Origin: GCA-2861595 sp035526335
Lineage (GTDB): Bacteria; Actinomycetota; Acidimicrobiia; Acidimicrobiales; GCA-2861595
Length of the DNA stretch: 58,309 nucleotides
Direction of reading: 5' to 3'
NCBI GenBank assembly: GCA_035526335.1
Contig: DATLCN010000052.1
Location: forward strand, 1 to 58,309
A program made the translations under genes and the position numbers. How positions within the stretch are numbered: position 1 is the stretch's first letter; each line of letters starts with the position of its first letter. This document shows positions 8,863 to 16,370 of the stretch, one piece after another. The notes under the pieces are model-generated. The model saw nothing but the letters and a program-made list of their open reading frames with translations, did no database searches and was not told the origin of the DNA.

Positions 8863-9141
8863 TCAGCCGGCCTTGAGGTGATGCCGCAGCGCCTCACGGA
8901 CGACCTCGGAAGCGGTCTTCTGTTCCGCTGCTGCTCGGTGGTCCAGAGCCTTGCGCAGCTCAGGATCGAGCCGCACCGGAAGGGTTTCGGCCGGCCCGGA
9001 CCCCATTGACGGCCGGCCCGGCCGACGACGCAGCTTGACCACGTCCAAGCCGGCCTCGGCCTCCTTTGCCATTTGCTCCAAGACTTCGCCGGTGAGCTCG
9101 ACGCCTGCCGTCGATCGCCCGTGGGACGTCTTTTCAGCCAT
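8863..9141 (-). CDS. Ribbon-helix-helix antitoxin
   Basis: The 92-residue protein ends in a CopG/RHH DNA-binding region (LPVRLDPELRKALDHRAAAE, then 'VVREALRHHLK'). The N-terminal part 'HGRSTAGVELTGEVLEQMA' followed by a Pro-Arg linker is typical of antitoxins paired with small BrnT-like toxins. The start ATG at 9141 has its own GGGAGAAG just upstream. It overlaps the expected toxin stop by 8 bases, so independent translation is likely even though the toxin frame now runs straight into this one. Confidence 0.78.
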   Translation of the reverse strand: MAEKTSHGRSTAGVELTGEVLEQMAKEAEAGLDVVKLRRRPGRPSMGSGPAETLPVRLDPELRKALDHRAAAEQKTASEVVREALRHHLKAG

Positions 9142-9384
9142 CGGCTTCTCCCATCGCGTTGAGAAACGACTCGTACATTTTCGCATCCGCATGGCGTGGA
9201 TCACGATCTCAGTTCCGTCATCTCGACGCACCGACACAACCTCCAAGAGGTTCCCGGCGCGATCCGGCCCGAGGTAGAGGACCTTCCCGTCCTCTTGGTC
9301 ACCGGTGACCACCGACTGGTTGACGGCGTGCTCGATGTCAATGTCGCTGATGCCGTGCTTGTGCGCCGAGGCGTAGATGTCCAC
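9134..9384 (-). pseudogene. BrnT-like toxin gene with a 1-nt deletion
   Basis: The N-terminus (DIYASAHKHGISDIDIEHAV, then 'LYLGPDRAGNLLEV' and 'IVIHAMRM') is that of small toxins that precede RHH antitoxins. After MRMRK the current frame reads CTSRFSTRW and runs into the antitoxin. Shifting by one base in the A4 run (T4 at 9178-9181 on the plus strand) restores MYESFLNAMGEADG and a TGA that overlaps the antitoxin start, exactly the expected gene border. The total span (251 nt) is one base short of whole codons. This is either a real inactivation, an in-frame toxin-antitoxin fusion, or an assembly error. Confidence 0.72.
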
Positions 9385-9500
9385 GTAGCCGATATCGTAT
9401 CGCGAAACTCGGGGCGTCAGGGACGCTTCTCGCCCGCTCGGCTCCCGGCACCGCCTGTCTCGGCTTGCATCGGACGTCGACCCGGTGACCGCCTGCTCTC

Positions 9501-9595
9501 AGACGTACACAGACTTGCCGTTATGGCGTCGCCACAACGGCGACCAGGCCCTCGGCCGCTATCGCTACGCGATAACGGCAAGTCTGTGTGCGTCC
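9501..9595. repeat. 28-bp inverted repeat upstream of the excisionase gene
   Basis: The left arm at 9501-9528 and right arm at 9568-9595 are near-perfect inverted copies; the central 18 bases (acacagacttgccgttat) match exactly, with about three mismatches at the outer ends. The 39-bp spacer contains a smaller gtcgcc/ggcgac hairpin. It lies in the 345-bp gene-free stretch 9385-9729 between the toxin-antitoxin pair and the excisionase. Possible roles are recombinase or excisionase arm sites, an operator, or a remnant of a small mobile element. No poly-T tract follows, so a simple terminator is unlikely. Confidence 0.8.
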
Positions 9596-9729
9596 AGAAG
9601 GGGGTTGGTCACCCAGAAGGCCTATCCATCCTCGCGATGGTGTGGGCCACCACCCAAAGAAGCCATGTCGCGTTCTGGGCGCCCGGAGCACCTATCACGT
9701 CTGAGAGCTTCTTTCGCTCGAGGAGGACG

Positions 9730-10062
9730 ATGATGACCCCCAAGGAGAGTCCGCCGCAATTGAACGTCGTGGCCGCCCATCACCAGCCAAAAGGCATCGA
9801 GCGACTCGTCCTGTCGATCGCCGAGGCAGCCGAGGCGCTGGGGGTGTCGGACGACCTGGTCTACGAACTTACCGAGCGTGGGGATCTTCCCTGCCTTCGT
9901 CTGGGCCGGCGAAAGGTCATCCCCCGTCGCGCCATCCAACTCGTGGTTGACGCCGCCCTCGTTGATTTCGATCCGGCCATCGCCTTGACCATCGTTGACC
10001 GGGCGAAGCGTGAATGGGCCGACCCAGCCACCCTCGCTGAAGCTTCGGCTGCGCCGCGCTGA
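9730..10062 (+). CDS. Excisionase-type helix-turn-helix protein
   Basis: The 110-residue protein has the MerR/Xis-like winged helix 'LSIAEAAEALGVSDDLVYEL' followed by 'TERGDLPCLRLGRRKVIPRRAI', the pattern of excisionase-family DNA-binding domains. Such proteins bend DNA at attachment sites and drive the integrase towards excision. AGGAGG at 9721-9726 serves either ATG 9730 or ATG 9733; the open frame upstream is not coding. The gene converges on the integrase (20 bp between stops), so the two are oppositely transcribed rather than co-transcribed. Confidence 0.82.
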   Translation: MMTPKESPPQLNVVAAHHQPKGIERLVLSIAEAAEALGVSDDLVYELTERGDLPCLRLGRRKVIPRRAIQLVVDAALVDFDPAIALTIVDRAKREWADPATLAEASAAPR

Positions 10063-10082
10063 GAAAGGGCTCGTGCCGGCCG

Positions 10083-11288
10083 TCAGCGGCCGAGCGGGAG
10101 GATCTCGGCCTCGTCCGGCGATCCGTCCACAGGTGGGGCCGGGAAGCCGAGAAGGCGCCCGAGCAGGTCGGCCGCTCCCCTGTCGACTGCCTCCTGGAAA
10201 TGTGCGTACACGGCCAAGGTCGTCCTCCCGCCGCCGGAGTGCCCGAGGCGACCGGCGACCGTCCGGAGATCGACACCGGCTCCGAGGAGCGTCGTGGCCA
10301 CGAAGTGGCGGAGGTCGTGCAGTCGCACGTCGTCCAGCCCAAGGCCGTGACGAAGGCGGCGGAACTTCAGACTGACGAAATCGGGTCGCCAGGGCACGGA
10401 GCAGTCGGGCTCGTTGGAGAAGACGAAGGCGTCATTGGGGAGGGAGGTGCCACAGGCGACGGCGCGCTCGGACATGCGCGTCCAGTGGGCCCTGAGGACT
10501 CCGATAGTCCCCTGGTCGAGCGCGATTCGTCGTACCGAACTCCTGGTCTTGGGCCGTGCTCTCTCCACCGGGCCGTCGGCGCCCACTGACATGGCCCGGG
10601 TGATGGTGAGGGCGGCGCTGTCGAGAGACAGATCCGTCCACCGCAGGGCGACCAGTTCCCCCCGACGGGCACCGGTGACCGCGGCCAGCACCAGGAACAC
10701 GGCGAAGGGATGGTCATCGCGCTCCGCCCTGTCGAGCAGGGCCAACACGGCATCAGCCGCCGGCGGGTGAACCTCCGACGCCTCGCTGTACCCCGGGGAT
10801 GCCCGGGCCGCCGGATTGATCGAGATCCAATCCCAGCGGACGGCTTGCTCGAGAGCGGCCCGAACGACCGAGTGGACCCGCCGCACCGTCGAGACGGAAA
10901 GGGGACGGCCGTCACGGCCGCCCCGGTCGCGCAGGGCGGCGTAGAAGGCGTCGAGGTCGGCGGTCCGCAGGCGATCCAGCTTGAGAGGCAGCAGGGGTCC
11001 CAGGTAGTACTCGACGGTTCGGCGGACGGTGAGTTGGTTGGCCGGTGACCAACCTGGCGACGCGGTGGCGACCCATCGCTCGATGAGCTCCCCGAAGGTC
11101 CCGCTGGCGACCGCGCCCGAGGTGGACAGCTTCGTGACGAAGGCGGCGAGAGCCTTCTCCGCTTCCCGGCGGCCGCGGACCTCGACGGTCTTGGTCTTGT
11201 ACCGCTCCCGGCGGGTCAGCGGGTCCCGGCCCATGTACACCCGTAGCTCCCACCGTCCCGTTCCCCGCTGGCGGGCATGGCCCCTCAC
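10083..11288 (-). CDS. Tyrosine-type site-specific integrase
   Basis: The 401-residue protein has an N-terminal arm-binding region, a core-binding SAM-like domain ('TFGELIERWVATASP') and a catalytic domain with all expected residues: Arg in 'TGARRGELVALRW', Lys in 'KTRSSVRRI', the 'LHDLRHFVATTLL' box, then 'GHSGGGRTTLAVYAHF' supplying His and the Tyr nucleophile. Length is normal for actinobacterial element integrases. Its 5' end lies 110 bp from the 3' end of tRNA-Ala(CGC), the usual place for an attachment site, which suggests the element extends leftwards from the tRNA through the defence genes. Confidence 0.93.
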   Translation of the reverse strand: MRGHARQRGTGRWELRVYMGRDPLTRRERYKTKTVEVRGRREAEKALAAFVTKLSTSGAVASGTFGELIERWVATASPGWSPANQLTVRRTVEYYLGPLLPLKLDRLRTADLDAFYAALRDRGGRDGRPLSVSTVRRVHSVVRAALEQAVRWDWISINPAARASPGYSEASEVHPPAADAVLALLDRAERDDHPFAVFLVLAAVTGARRGELVALRWTDLSLDSAALTITRAMSVGADGPVERARPKTRSSVRRIALDQGTIGVLRAHWTRMSERAVACGTSLPNDAFVFSNEPDCSVPWRPDFVSLKFRRLRHGLGLDDVRLHDLRHFVATTLLGAGVDLRTVAGRLGHSGGGRTTLAVYAHFQEAVDRGAADLLGRLLGFPAPPVDGSPDEAEILPLGR

Positions 11289-11398
11289 GCCGCACAGGAT
11301 ACCCCGATTCCGGCGAAATCAGTAGCACACCAGTAGCAGCACCCTGGTGACGCAGCGAGGCCCCGCTGCTGCGAGGCCTCTGACCTGGACTTTTGTAG

Positions 11399-11472
11399 TG
11401 GAGGTGATGGGACTTGAACCCACGACTTCTACGTTGCGAACGTAGCGCTCTACCGGACTGAGCTACACCCCC
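11399..11472 (-). tRNA. tRNA-Ala (anticodon CGC)
   Basis: The minus strand folds into a full cloverleaf. The acceptor stem is GGGGGTG/CACCTCC with A as discriminator and a G3:U70 wobble, the classic alanine identity pair. The D stem is GCTC/GAGC. The anticodon stem CTACG/CGTAG encloses the loop TTCGCAA with anticodon CGC, and the T-loop is GGTTCAAGTCC. The CCA end is not encoded. Its 3' end faces the integrase, so the last ~20-40 bp are the probable attL or attR core; the opposite att copy is not seen in the window. Confidence 0.95.
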
Positions 11473-11580
11473 GCCGGTGGTCAGGGTACTAGAGGGGGTC
11501 CTCCGTCGATTCCGGTGCTGCGCCACTTCCATGGCGGCTTGCAGGCGGGACTGCAAGCGGCCCCCCCCCGCAGTCGGGGC

Positions 11581-12093
11581 TCAGTTGGCGGAGCGGCGAA
11601 GCAGAAGGACGTTATCGGCCCGGGCGTGGGCCGGCATGAAGCGCAGCTTCATCTCACGCTCGGCGGCCAGGCCACGGGCTCGCACCAGCAAAGCCACGTA
11701 GACGCCGAACACCACGTCGAGCACGACGTGCGGCACCCACAACATGCGCAGGGGCGGCAGGAAGCCGAGCACCAGAGTGGCGCCCATGGCCGCCAGCAGC
11801 GTGAAAAGAATGTCCCGGCGACGCTTGAGGGTGCGGGCACGGCAGGCAACCTGCGGCGAGTAGTTGCGGGGCATGCGGTAGCTCGGAGCGGGCGCGGGCG
11901 GCACGAAGTTCGGGATGCGCAGAGTGTTGGCCGGGCGCACTGCGGTGGGTCCCGTGCGCTGCAGCACGTGCAGATGGCGGCGGAAGTGGCTGATCGAGTC
12001 AGCCGGTCGTGCCTCGGCGCGAGCCCGAAGCATCGGCGGGACCAGAACCGCAGCCCAGATGAGTGCAAGAACAACGAGTATCACGACCGTCAA
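11581..12093 (-). CDS. glpR: Membrane receptor of the gephyrin-like protein (GlpR family)
   Basis: The 170-residue protein has an N-terminal membrane helix (VVILVVLALIWAAVLVPPML), a Pro-rich cytosolic stretch, a basic segment 'CRARTLKRRRDILFTLLAAMG' and two more hydrophobic helices, matching the layout of Rv0996/GlpR proteins. GlpR is known in corynebacteria as the membrane partner of the MoeA-like protein Glp in cell division and polar growth. Here the Glp/MoeA and galU genes lie 1.7-3 kb upstream on the same strand, as in mycobacteria, but moaA and moaC are interposed. The family call rests on topology and synteny. Confidence 0.72.
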   Translation of the reverse strand: MTVVILVVLALIWAAVLVPPMLRARAEARPADSISHFRRHLHVLQRTGPTAVRPANTLRIPNFVPPAPAPSYRMPRNYSPQVACRARTLKRRRDILFTLLAAMGATLVLGFLPPLRMLWVPHVVLDVVFGVYVALLVRARGLAAEREMKLRFMPAHARADNVLLLRRSAN

Positions 12094-12268
12094 AGGCTCC
12101 TCGACCTGCTCTCTGTCCGAAGGACCGTATCGGGCCGCTCAGCGGCGGCGGTGGATGGGGCGCCCCGCCCCTACCTGGGCACCGGCCACCATTGCTACTA
12201 CGCCAGGCCCGCCGCGCGCCAGCGCGATTGCCTTCGGGCGCCGGCACCAGGGGGGCAGCGCCGGCAGA

Positions 12269-12763
12269 TCAGGTGGCGCCGTCGAGCGACGTCCGCCTGT
12301 ACACCCCGGAGCGTCCGCCCGTCTTCTCCCACAGCGCCAGTTCGCCGATGCTCATCGACCGGTCGGAGGACTTGCACATGTCGTAGATCGTCAGTGCCGC
12401 CACGGAACAGGCGGTGAGCGCCTCCATCTCGACACCCGTACGGTCGACCGTCTCCACCTGGGCCTCCACCTCCACGTGGTCGTCGCCGATGGTGAAATTC
12501 ACGTACACCGACCCGATGGTGAGTTGGTGGCACAGTGGGATCAGGTCCGGGGTTCTCTTCGCCGCCTGGATGCCGGCCACCCGCGCCACGCCCAGCACGT
12601 CACCTTTGGTGACGGCGTTGGTGGCGACCGTCGACGTCGTCTCCGGCTTCATGAACACCTTGCACCGGGCGACGGCACGCCGATGGGTGGGCTCCTTCGG
12701 AGTCACGTCGACCATACGGGCACGGCCCAGCGGGTCTAGGTGGGTCAGGCCACGGTCGGACAT
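12269..12763 (-). CDS. moaC: Cyclic pyranopterin monophosphate synthase MoaC
   Basis: The 164-residue protein has the conserved MoaC core: 'HRRAVARCKVFMKPETTS', 'GDVLGVARVAGIQAAKRT', 'LIPLCHQL', 'TGVEMEALTACSVAALTIYD' and the C-terminal 'SIGELALWEKTGGRSG'. It converts the MoaA product into cyclic pyranopterin monophosphate in molybdenum cofactor synthesis. It sits directly downstream of moaA (30-bp gap) in the same orientation, so the two first steps are co-transcribed. Length is normal. Confidence 0.95.
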   Translation of the reverse strand: MSDRGLTHLDPLGRARMVDVTPKEPTHRRAVARCKVFMKPETTSTVATNAVTKGDVLGVARVAGIQAAKRTPDLIPLCHQLTIGSVYVNFTIGDDHVEVEAQVETVDRTGVEMEALTACSVAALTIYDMCKSSDRSMSIGELALWEKTGGRSGVYRRTSLDGAT

Positions 12764-12793
12764 GGCGGGAGTCTACCGGGACACCCTCGCTCG

Positions 12794-13810
12794 TCACCCT
12801 CCGATCTGGCTCATGGACCGGGAGGGGCGGACGAAGCTCACCTGCCCTATGGAGTGGCCAGACCACTTGGTGCCCACGTCGGCCTCGATGGCGGCAGCGA
12901 CGTCGTCGTCGGTGCCCCCGCCGCGGAGCACGGCACGTAGGTCCGTCTCCCGCACGGCAAAGAGGCAATTGCGGAACTTGCCTTCCGCGGTGAGGCGCAC
13001 GCGGTCGCAGCCGGAGCAGAAGTTCCGGGTGACGCTGGCGATCACGCCGATCTCACCCCGCCCGTCGCGGTACCTGTACCGCTCGGCCGGCTGGGCCCCC
13101 CTCAGCGCCACCGGCTCCAGGGGGTACTCCGCGTCGATGGCGGCCACAACCTCCTCCGCCGTCACCACGCTCTGGCCGGTCCAGCTGCCGTCCGCATCGA
13201 GCGGCATGAACTCGATGAGGCGCACGACGACTCCGCGCTCACGGCCGAAGCGGGCGAGGTCGACGATCTCGTCGTCGTTGACGCCCCGCACCAGCACGCA
13301 GTTGACCTTCACCGGGTCGAAGCCGGCGGCAAGGGCGGCGTCGATCCCGGCCAGGACGGCAGGCAGTTGGTCCCGGCGGGTGATCTCGGCGAACCGCTCG
13401 GGACGCAGCGAGTCCAGGGAGATGTTGATGCTTCGCAACCCTGCGGCGTGCAGCTCCTCGGCCAGCAGGGGGAGGCTGAGACCGTTCGTGGTCATGGAGA
13501 GGTCCACGCCGAGCGGGGCCAGCATCTCCACCAGACGGGGCAGGTCGGCTCGCATCGTGGGTTCCCCGCCGGTCAGCCGGATGCCATCGAAGCTGAACCG
13601 CTCCACACACACCCGCGCCACCCGCGCCAACTCCTCGTAGGTCAGCACCTCGGCCCGCGGCAGCCAGGTGAGGCCCTCCGCCGGCATGCAGTAGATGCAG
13701 CGGAGATTGCACCGGTCGGTGAGCGAGATGCGCAGGTCGCGGACGGTGCGGGAGAAGGGATCGACGAGAGGGCGAGGCGATGGGGGTACGGGCACGGCGG
13801 GAACGGACAT
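12794..13810 (-). CDS. moaA: GTP 3',8-cyclase MoaA (radical SAM)
   Basis: The 338-residue enzyme has the radical SAM cluster motif at Cys34, Cys38, Cys41 ('CNLRCIYC'), the 'RLTGGEP' SAM site, the second cluster region 'NFCSGCDRVRLTAEGKFRNCLF' and the conserved C-terminal Gly-Gly. It opens the molybdenum cofactor pathway from GTP. The ATG at 13810 lies 5 bp after the moeA stop and gives the usual N-terminus; the frame stays open upstream only as a shadow of moeA. The very short gap suggests translational coupling. Confidence 0.95.
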   Translation of the reverse strand: MSVPAVPVPPSPRPLVDPFSRTVRDLRISLTDRCNLRCIYCMPAEGLTWLPRAEVLTYEELARVARVCVERFSFDGIRLTGGEPTMRADLPRLVEMLAPLGVDLSMTTNGLSLPLLAEELHAAGLRSINISLDSLRPERFAEITRRDQLPAVLAGIDAALAAGFDPVKVNCVLVRGVNDDEIVDLARFGRERGVVVRLIEFMPLDADGSWTGQSVVTAEEVVAAIDAEYPLEPVALRGAQPAERYRYRDGRGEIGVIASVTRNFCSGCDRVRLTAEGKFRNCLFAVRETDLRAVLRGGGTDDDVAAAIEADVGTKWSGHSIGQVSFVRPSRSMSQIGG

Positions 13811-13815
13811 CCACG

Positions 13816-15039
13816 TCAAGGGTAGGACAGCAACATCACCTTCACGTTTCCACCCGGTTGCGTTCCGTCCCCGTCGGGAACCATGGCCAGGGCGTTGGCC
13901 AGAGCCATGGCCCGCAGCATGTGCGAGCCCTGTCCTTGCGCGGCGCGCACGTGGAACCGGCCATCCGAGTCGTCCCACTCGACGTGGGCCCGAACGAGGT
14001 GGAGCTTGCCATCGGGTCGCCGCTGCACGCCCTCGTCGGCGACGGCGTCAACCTGAAGCCGGTCCAGGACGGTGTGGCCCATCATCCGGCGCAGCGCCGG
14101 CCGGACGAACAACTCGAAGCTGACAATGGAGGAGACAGGATTGCCCGGAAGCCCGAAGACGGGGCGGCCCGAGACCACACCGAAAGCGAGCGGCTTGGCC
14201 GGTTTCACCGCGACCTGCATCCAACGCATGGACCCCGCCGACAGCTCGTCGAGCACGACCTTCACGTAGTCGAAGTCACCGACGCTCACCCCGCCGCTGG
14301 TGACGATGGCATCGCAGCCGGCGAGGCCACGGCCGAGCGCATCCGCTATCGCGTCCCTGGTGTCGGGCGCCGTTCCCAGGTCCACCGCTTCGCAGCCGGC
14401 CTGAACAGCCAATGCGAGCAGAGTCGGACGGTTGGAGTCCCGGATCTGCCCCGGCCCGAGCGGTGCCGCCGGCCCGGCCAGCTCGTCCCCCGTCGACAAC
14501 ACACCGACTCGGGCCCTTTTGAAGACCGGCACCTTCGACATACCCAGGCTGGCCAGGACGCCGATGTGGCCGGGCTGGAGGACGGTGAAGGGGGCGAACA
14601 CCTCCTGCCCCGAGGCCACGTCCTCCCCCGGCCCCCGGATGTGGTCGCCCACCCGGACCGCCTGAAGGATCGTGACCGCGGCCCCGTCGTCGTGGGGCTC
14701 GGTGCGCTCCACCATCACCACCGCGTCGGCGCCGGCAGGGACGGCCGCGCCCGTCATTATCCGCATCGCCTCCCCGGAGCGGACAGGCCTGTCCGTCGGC
14801 GCTCCTGCGGCGATGGTGCCCACCACGCTCAGGCGGACCGGCGCCGCCACGATGTCGGTGGAACGAACCGCGTAGCCGTCCATGGCGCTGTTGGCGAAAG
14901 CAGGAACGTCGGCTTCGGCGCGGATCGGCACCGACGTCACCAGACCCAGAGCCGCATCCAGAGGAACGGCTGCCGGGTGCAGTCGCGGGCAGAAATCGAG
15001 CACCAGGGCCCGGGCTTCCGAGACCGGTGTCAGACTCAC
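13816..15039 (-). CDS. moeA: Molybdopterin molybdenumtransferase MoeA / gephyrin-like Glp
   Basis: At 407 residues it has full MoeA architecture: 'ADVPAFANSAMDGYAV', 'IMTGAAVPAGADAVVMVE', the MoCF-binding domain 'VGVLSTGDEL...GQIRDSNRPTLLAL', 'VTSGGVSVGDFDYVKVVLDE' and 'VFGLPGNPVSSIVSF'. It inserts molybdate into adenylated molybdopterin. Synteny with galU upstream and a GlpR-like membrane gene downstream is that of the corynebacterial/mycobacterial Glp, so a dual role in cofactor synthesis and division is possible. A 22-bp gap separates it from galU. Which role dominates cannot be told from sequence. Confidence 0.93.
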   Translation of the reverse strand: MSLTPVSEARALVLDFCPRLHPAAVPLDAALGLVTSVPIRAEADVPAFANSAMDGYAVRSTDIVAAPVRLSVVGTIAAGAPTDRPVRSGEAMRIMTGAAVPAGADAVVMVERTEPHDDGAAVTILQAVRVGDHIRGPGEDVASGQEVFAPFTVLQPGHIGVLASLGMSKVPVFKRARVGVLSTGDELAGPAAPLGPGQIRDSNRPTLLALAVQAGCEAVDLGTAPDTRDAIADALGRGLAGCDAIVTSGGVSVGDFDYVKVVLDELSAGSMRWMQVAVKPAKPLAFGVVSGRPVFGLPGNPVSSIVSFELFVRPALRRMMGHTVLDRLQVDAVADEGVQRRPDGKLHLVRAHVEWDDSDGRFHVRAAQGQGSHMLRAMALANALAMVPDGDGTQPGGNVKVMLLSYP

Positions 15040-15061
15040 CGTCTGCTCCGGCGTGAGCGGG

Positions 15062-15949
15062 TCAGACCAGGCCCTCGCGCCGGGCCAGTTCGGCGAGAAA
15101 AGCCCGGAACTCCGGCCCCACGTCCTCCCGCTCGAGGGCCAGCTCGACTGTCGCGATCAGGTAACCGAGCTTGTTCCCGATGTCGTAGCGGCCCTTCTCG
15201 AACACGTATCCGTGGACCGTTTCGTCCTCGGTGAGCAGGCCGATGGCGTCCGTCAGCTGGATCTCTCCGCCGGATCCGGGCCGGACCCCGTCGAGCGCCT
15301 GGAACAGCCCCGCGTTGAACACGTACCGGCCCATGACCGCCAGGTTCGACGGCGCGTTCTCCGGCGCCGGCTTCTCGACGATCTCTTTGATCACGACGAG
15401 GTTGTCCTCGCCGGCCGGCTCCGCCCGCACGCATCCGTAAGAGGAGATCTCGCTCGGATCCACCTTCTTCAAGGCGACGACCGAGCTCCCGTGGCGGCCG
15501 TGTACCGCGATCATCTCCTCCAGCACCCGCGATTTCTCGTCCATGACGTCGTCGCCCAGCATCACGGCGAAGGACTCCTCGCCGATGTGCTGCCGAGCCA
15601 TTCCCACTGCGTGACCGAGCCCTTTGGCCTGGGCCTGGCGGACGAAGTGCATGACCGCCATCTCGGCGATGGCCTGCATCTGCTTCAGCTCGGCATGCTT
15701 TCCCTTGCGCTCCAGCTCCCATTCGAGCTCGGGCGTGCGGTCGAAGTGGTCCTCAAGACTGCGCTTACCCCGTCCGGTGATCACCAGGATGTCGGTCAGT
15801 GACGCCCTCACCGCCTCCTCCACCACGTACTGGATGGCGGGCTTGTCGACGACCGGCACCATCTCCTTCGGCTGGGCCTTGCTCGCCGGCAAGAAACGTG
15901 TGCCAAGTCCGGCCGCAGGAATGACGGCCTTTCGCACCGATGTGGGCAT
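15062..15949 (-). CDS. galU: UTP-glucose-1-phosphate uridylyltransferase
   Basis: The 295-residue nucleotidyltransferase shows 'VIPAAGLGTRFLPASKAQPK', 'EMVPVVDKPAIQYVVEEAV', 'VMLGDDVMDEK' (the metal-binding aspartate region) and 'EKPAPENAPSNLAVMGRYVF'. It makes UDP-glucose for cell envelope polysaccharides and glycolipids, and here possibly for the carotenoid glycosyltransferase at 28437. It is the first gene of the galU-moeA-moaA-moaC set and is divergent from the FmdB gene with a 64-bp promoter spacer. Confidence 0.95.
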   Translation of the reverse strand: MPTSVRKAVIPAAGLGTRFLPASKAQPKEMVPVVDKPAIQYVVEEAVRASLTDILVITGRGKRSLEDHFDRTPELEWELERKGKHAELKQMQAIAEMAVMHFVRQAQAKGLGHAVGMARQHIGEESFAVMLGDDVMDEKSRVLEEMIAVHGRHGSSVVALKKVDPSEISSYGCVRAEPAGEDNLVVIKEIVEKPAPENAPSNLAVMGRYVFNAGLFQALDGVRPGSGGEIQLTDAIGLLTEDETVHGYVFEKGRYDIGNKLGYLIATVELALEREDVGPEFRAFLAELARREGLV

Positions 15950-16013
15950 CAGGCCAGACTAGAGGTGCAGGGCGGTCGGCCAAGAGGCCGGCGCACTCTA
16001 AACTTGCTCGAAC

Positions 16014-16370
16014 ATGCCCACCTACGAGTACGCCTGTCGGAGCTGTGGTGAGCATCTCGAGGTGGTGCAGTCGTTCACCGACGAGCCCCTCACCGAGTGC
16101 CCCGCCTGCGGCGGGACGTTGCGCAAGGTGTTCGGTGCCATCGGCATCGCTTTCAAGGGCAGCGGTTTCTACAAGACCGACAGCCGAACCGGCGCCGGCT
16201 CGAGCAGATCGACCAGCGACACGAAGACCGACGGCACGGCGGATGGCGGCGGCGGGTCGAAAACCGAGGCCGCACCTTCGAAGTCCGACTCCTCCACTTC
16301 GCCGGCGTCATCTAAACCCGACACCAAGGCCCCGCCGAAGAGCGACTCCAAGGCCCCAGCCGCGTCGTGA
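16014..16370 (+). CDS. FmdB-family zinc ribbon protein
   Basis: The 118-residue protein opens with 'MPTYEYACRSCGEHLEVVQ' and a second pair 'CPACGG', the FmdB/CxxC_CxxC_SSSS zinc ribbon, followed by 'FKGSGFYKTD'. The C-terminal ~60 residues are a low-complexity Ser/Thr/Lys/Asp tail. FmdB proteins are proposed regulatory or metal-binding proteins; no reaction is known. Its TGA overlaps the next gene's GTG (GTGA), so the pair is translationally coupled. Confidence 0.92.
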   Translation: MPTYEYACRSCGEHLEVVQSFTDEPLTECPACGGTLRKVFGAIGIAFKGSGFYKTDSRTGAGSSRSTSDTKTDGTADGGGGSKTEAAPSKSDSSTSPASSKPDTKAPPKSDSKAPAAS

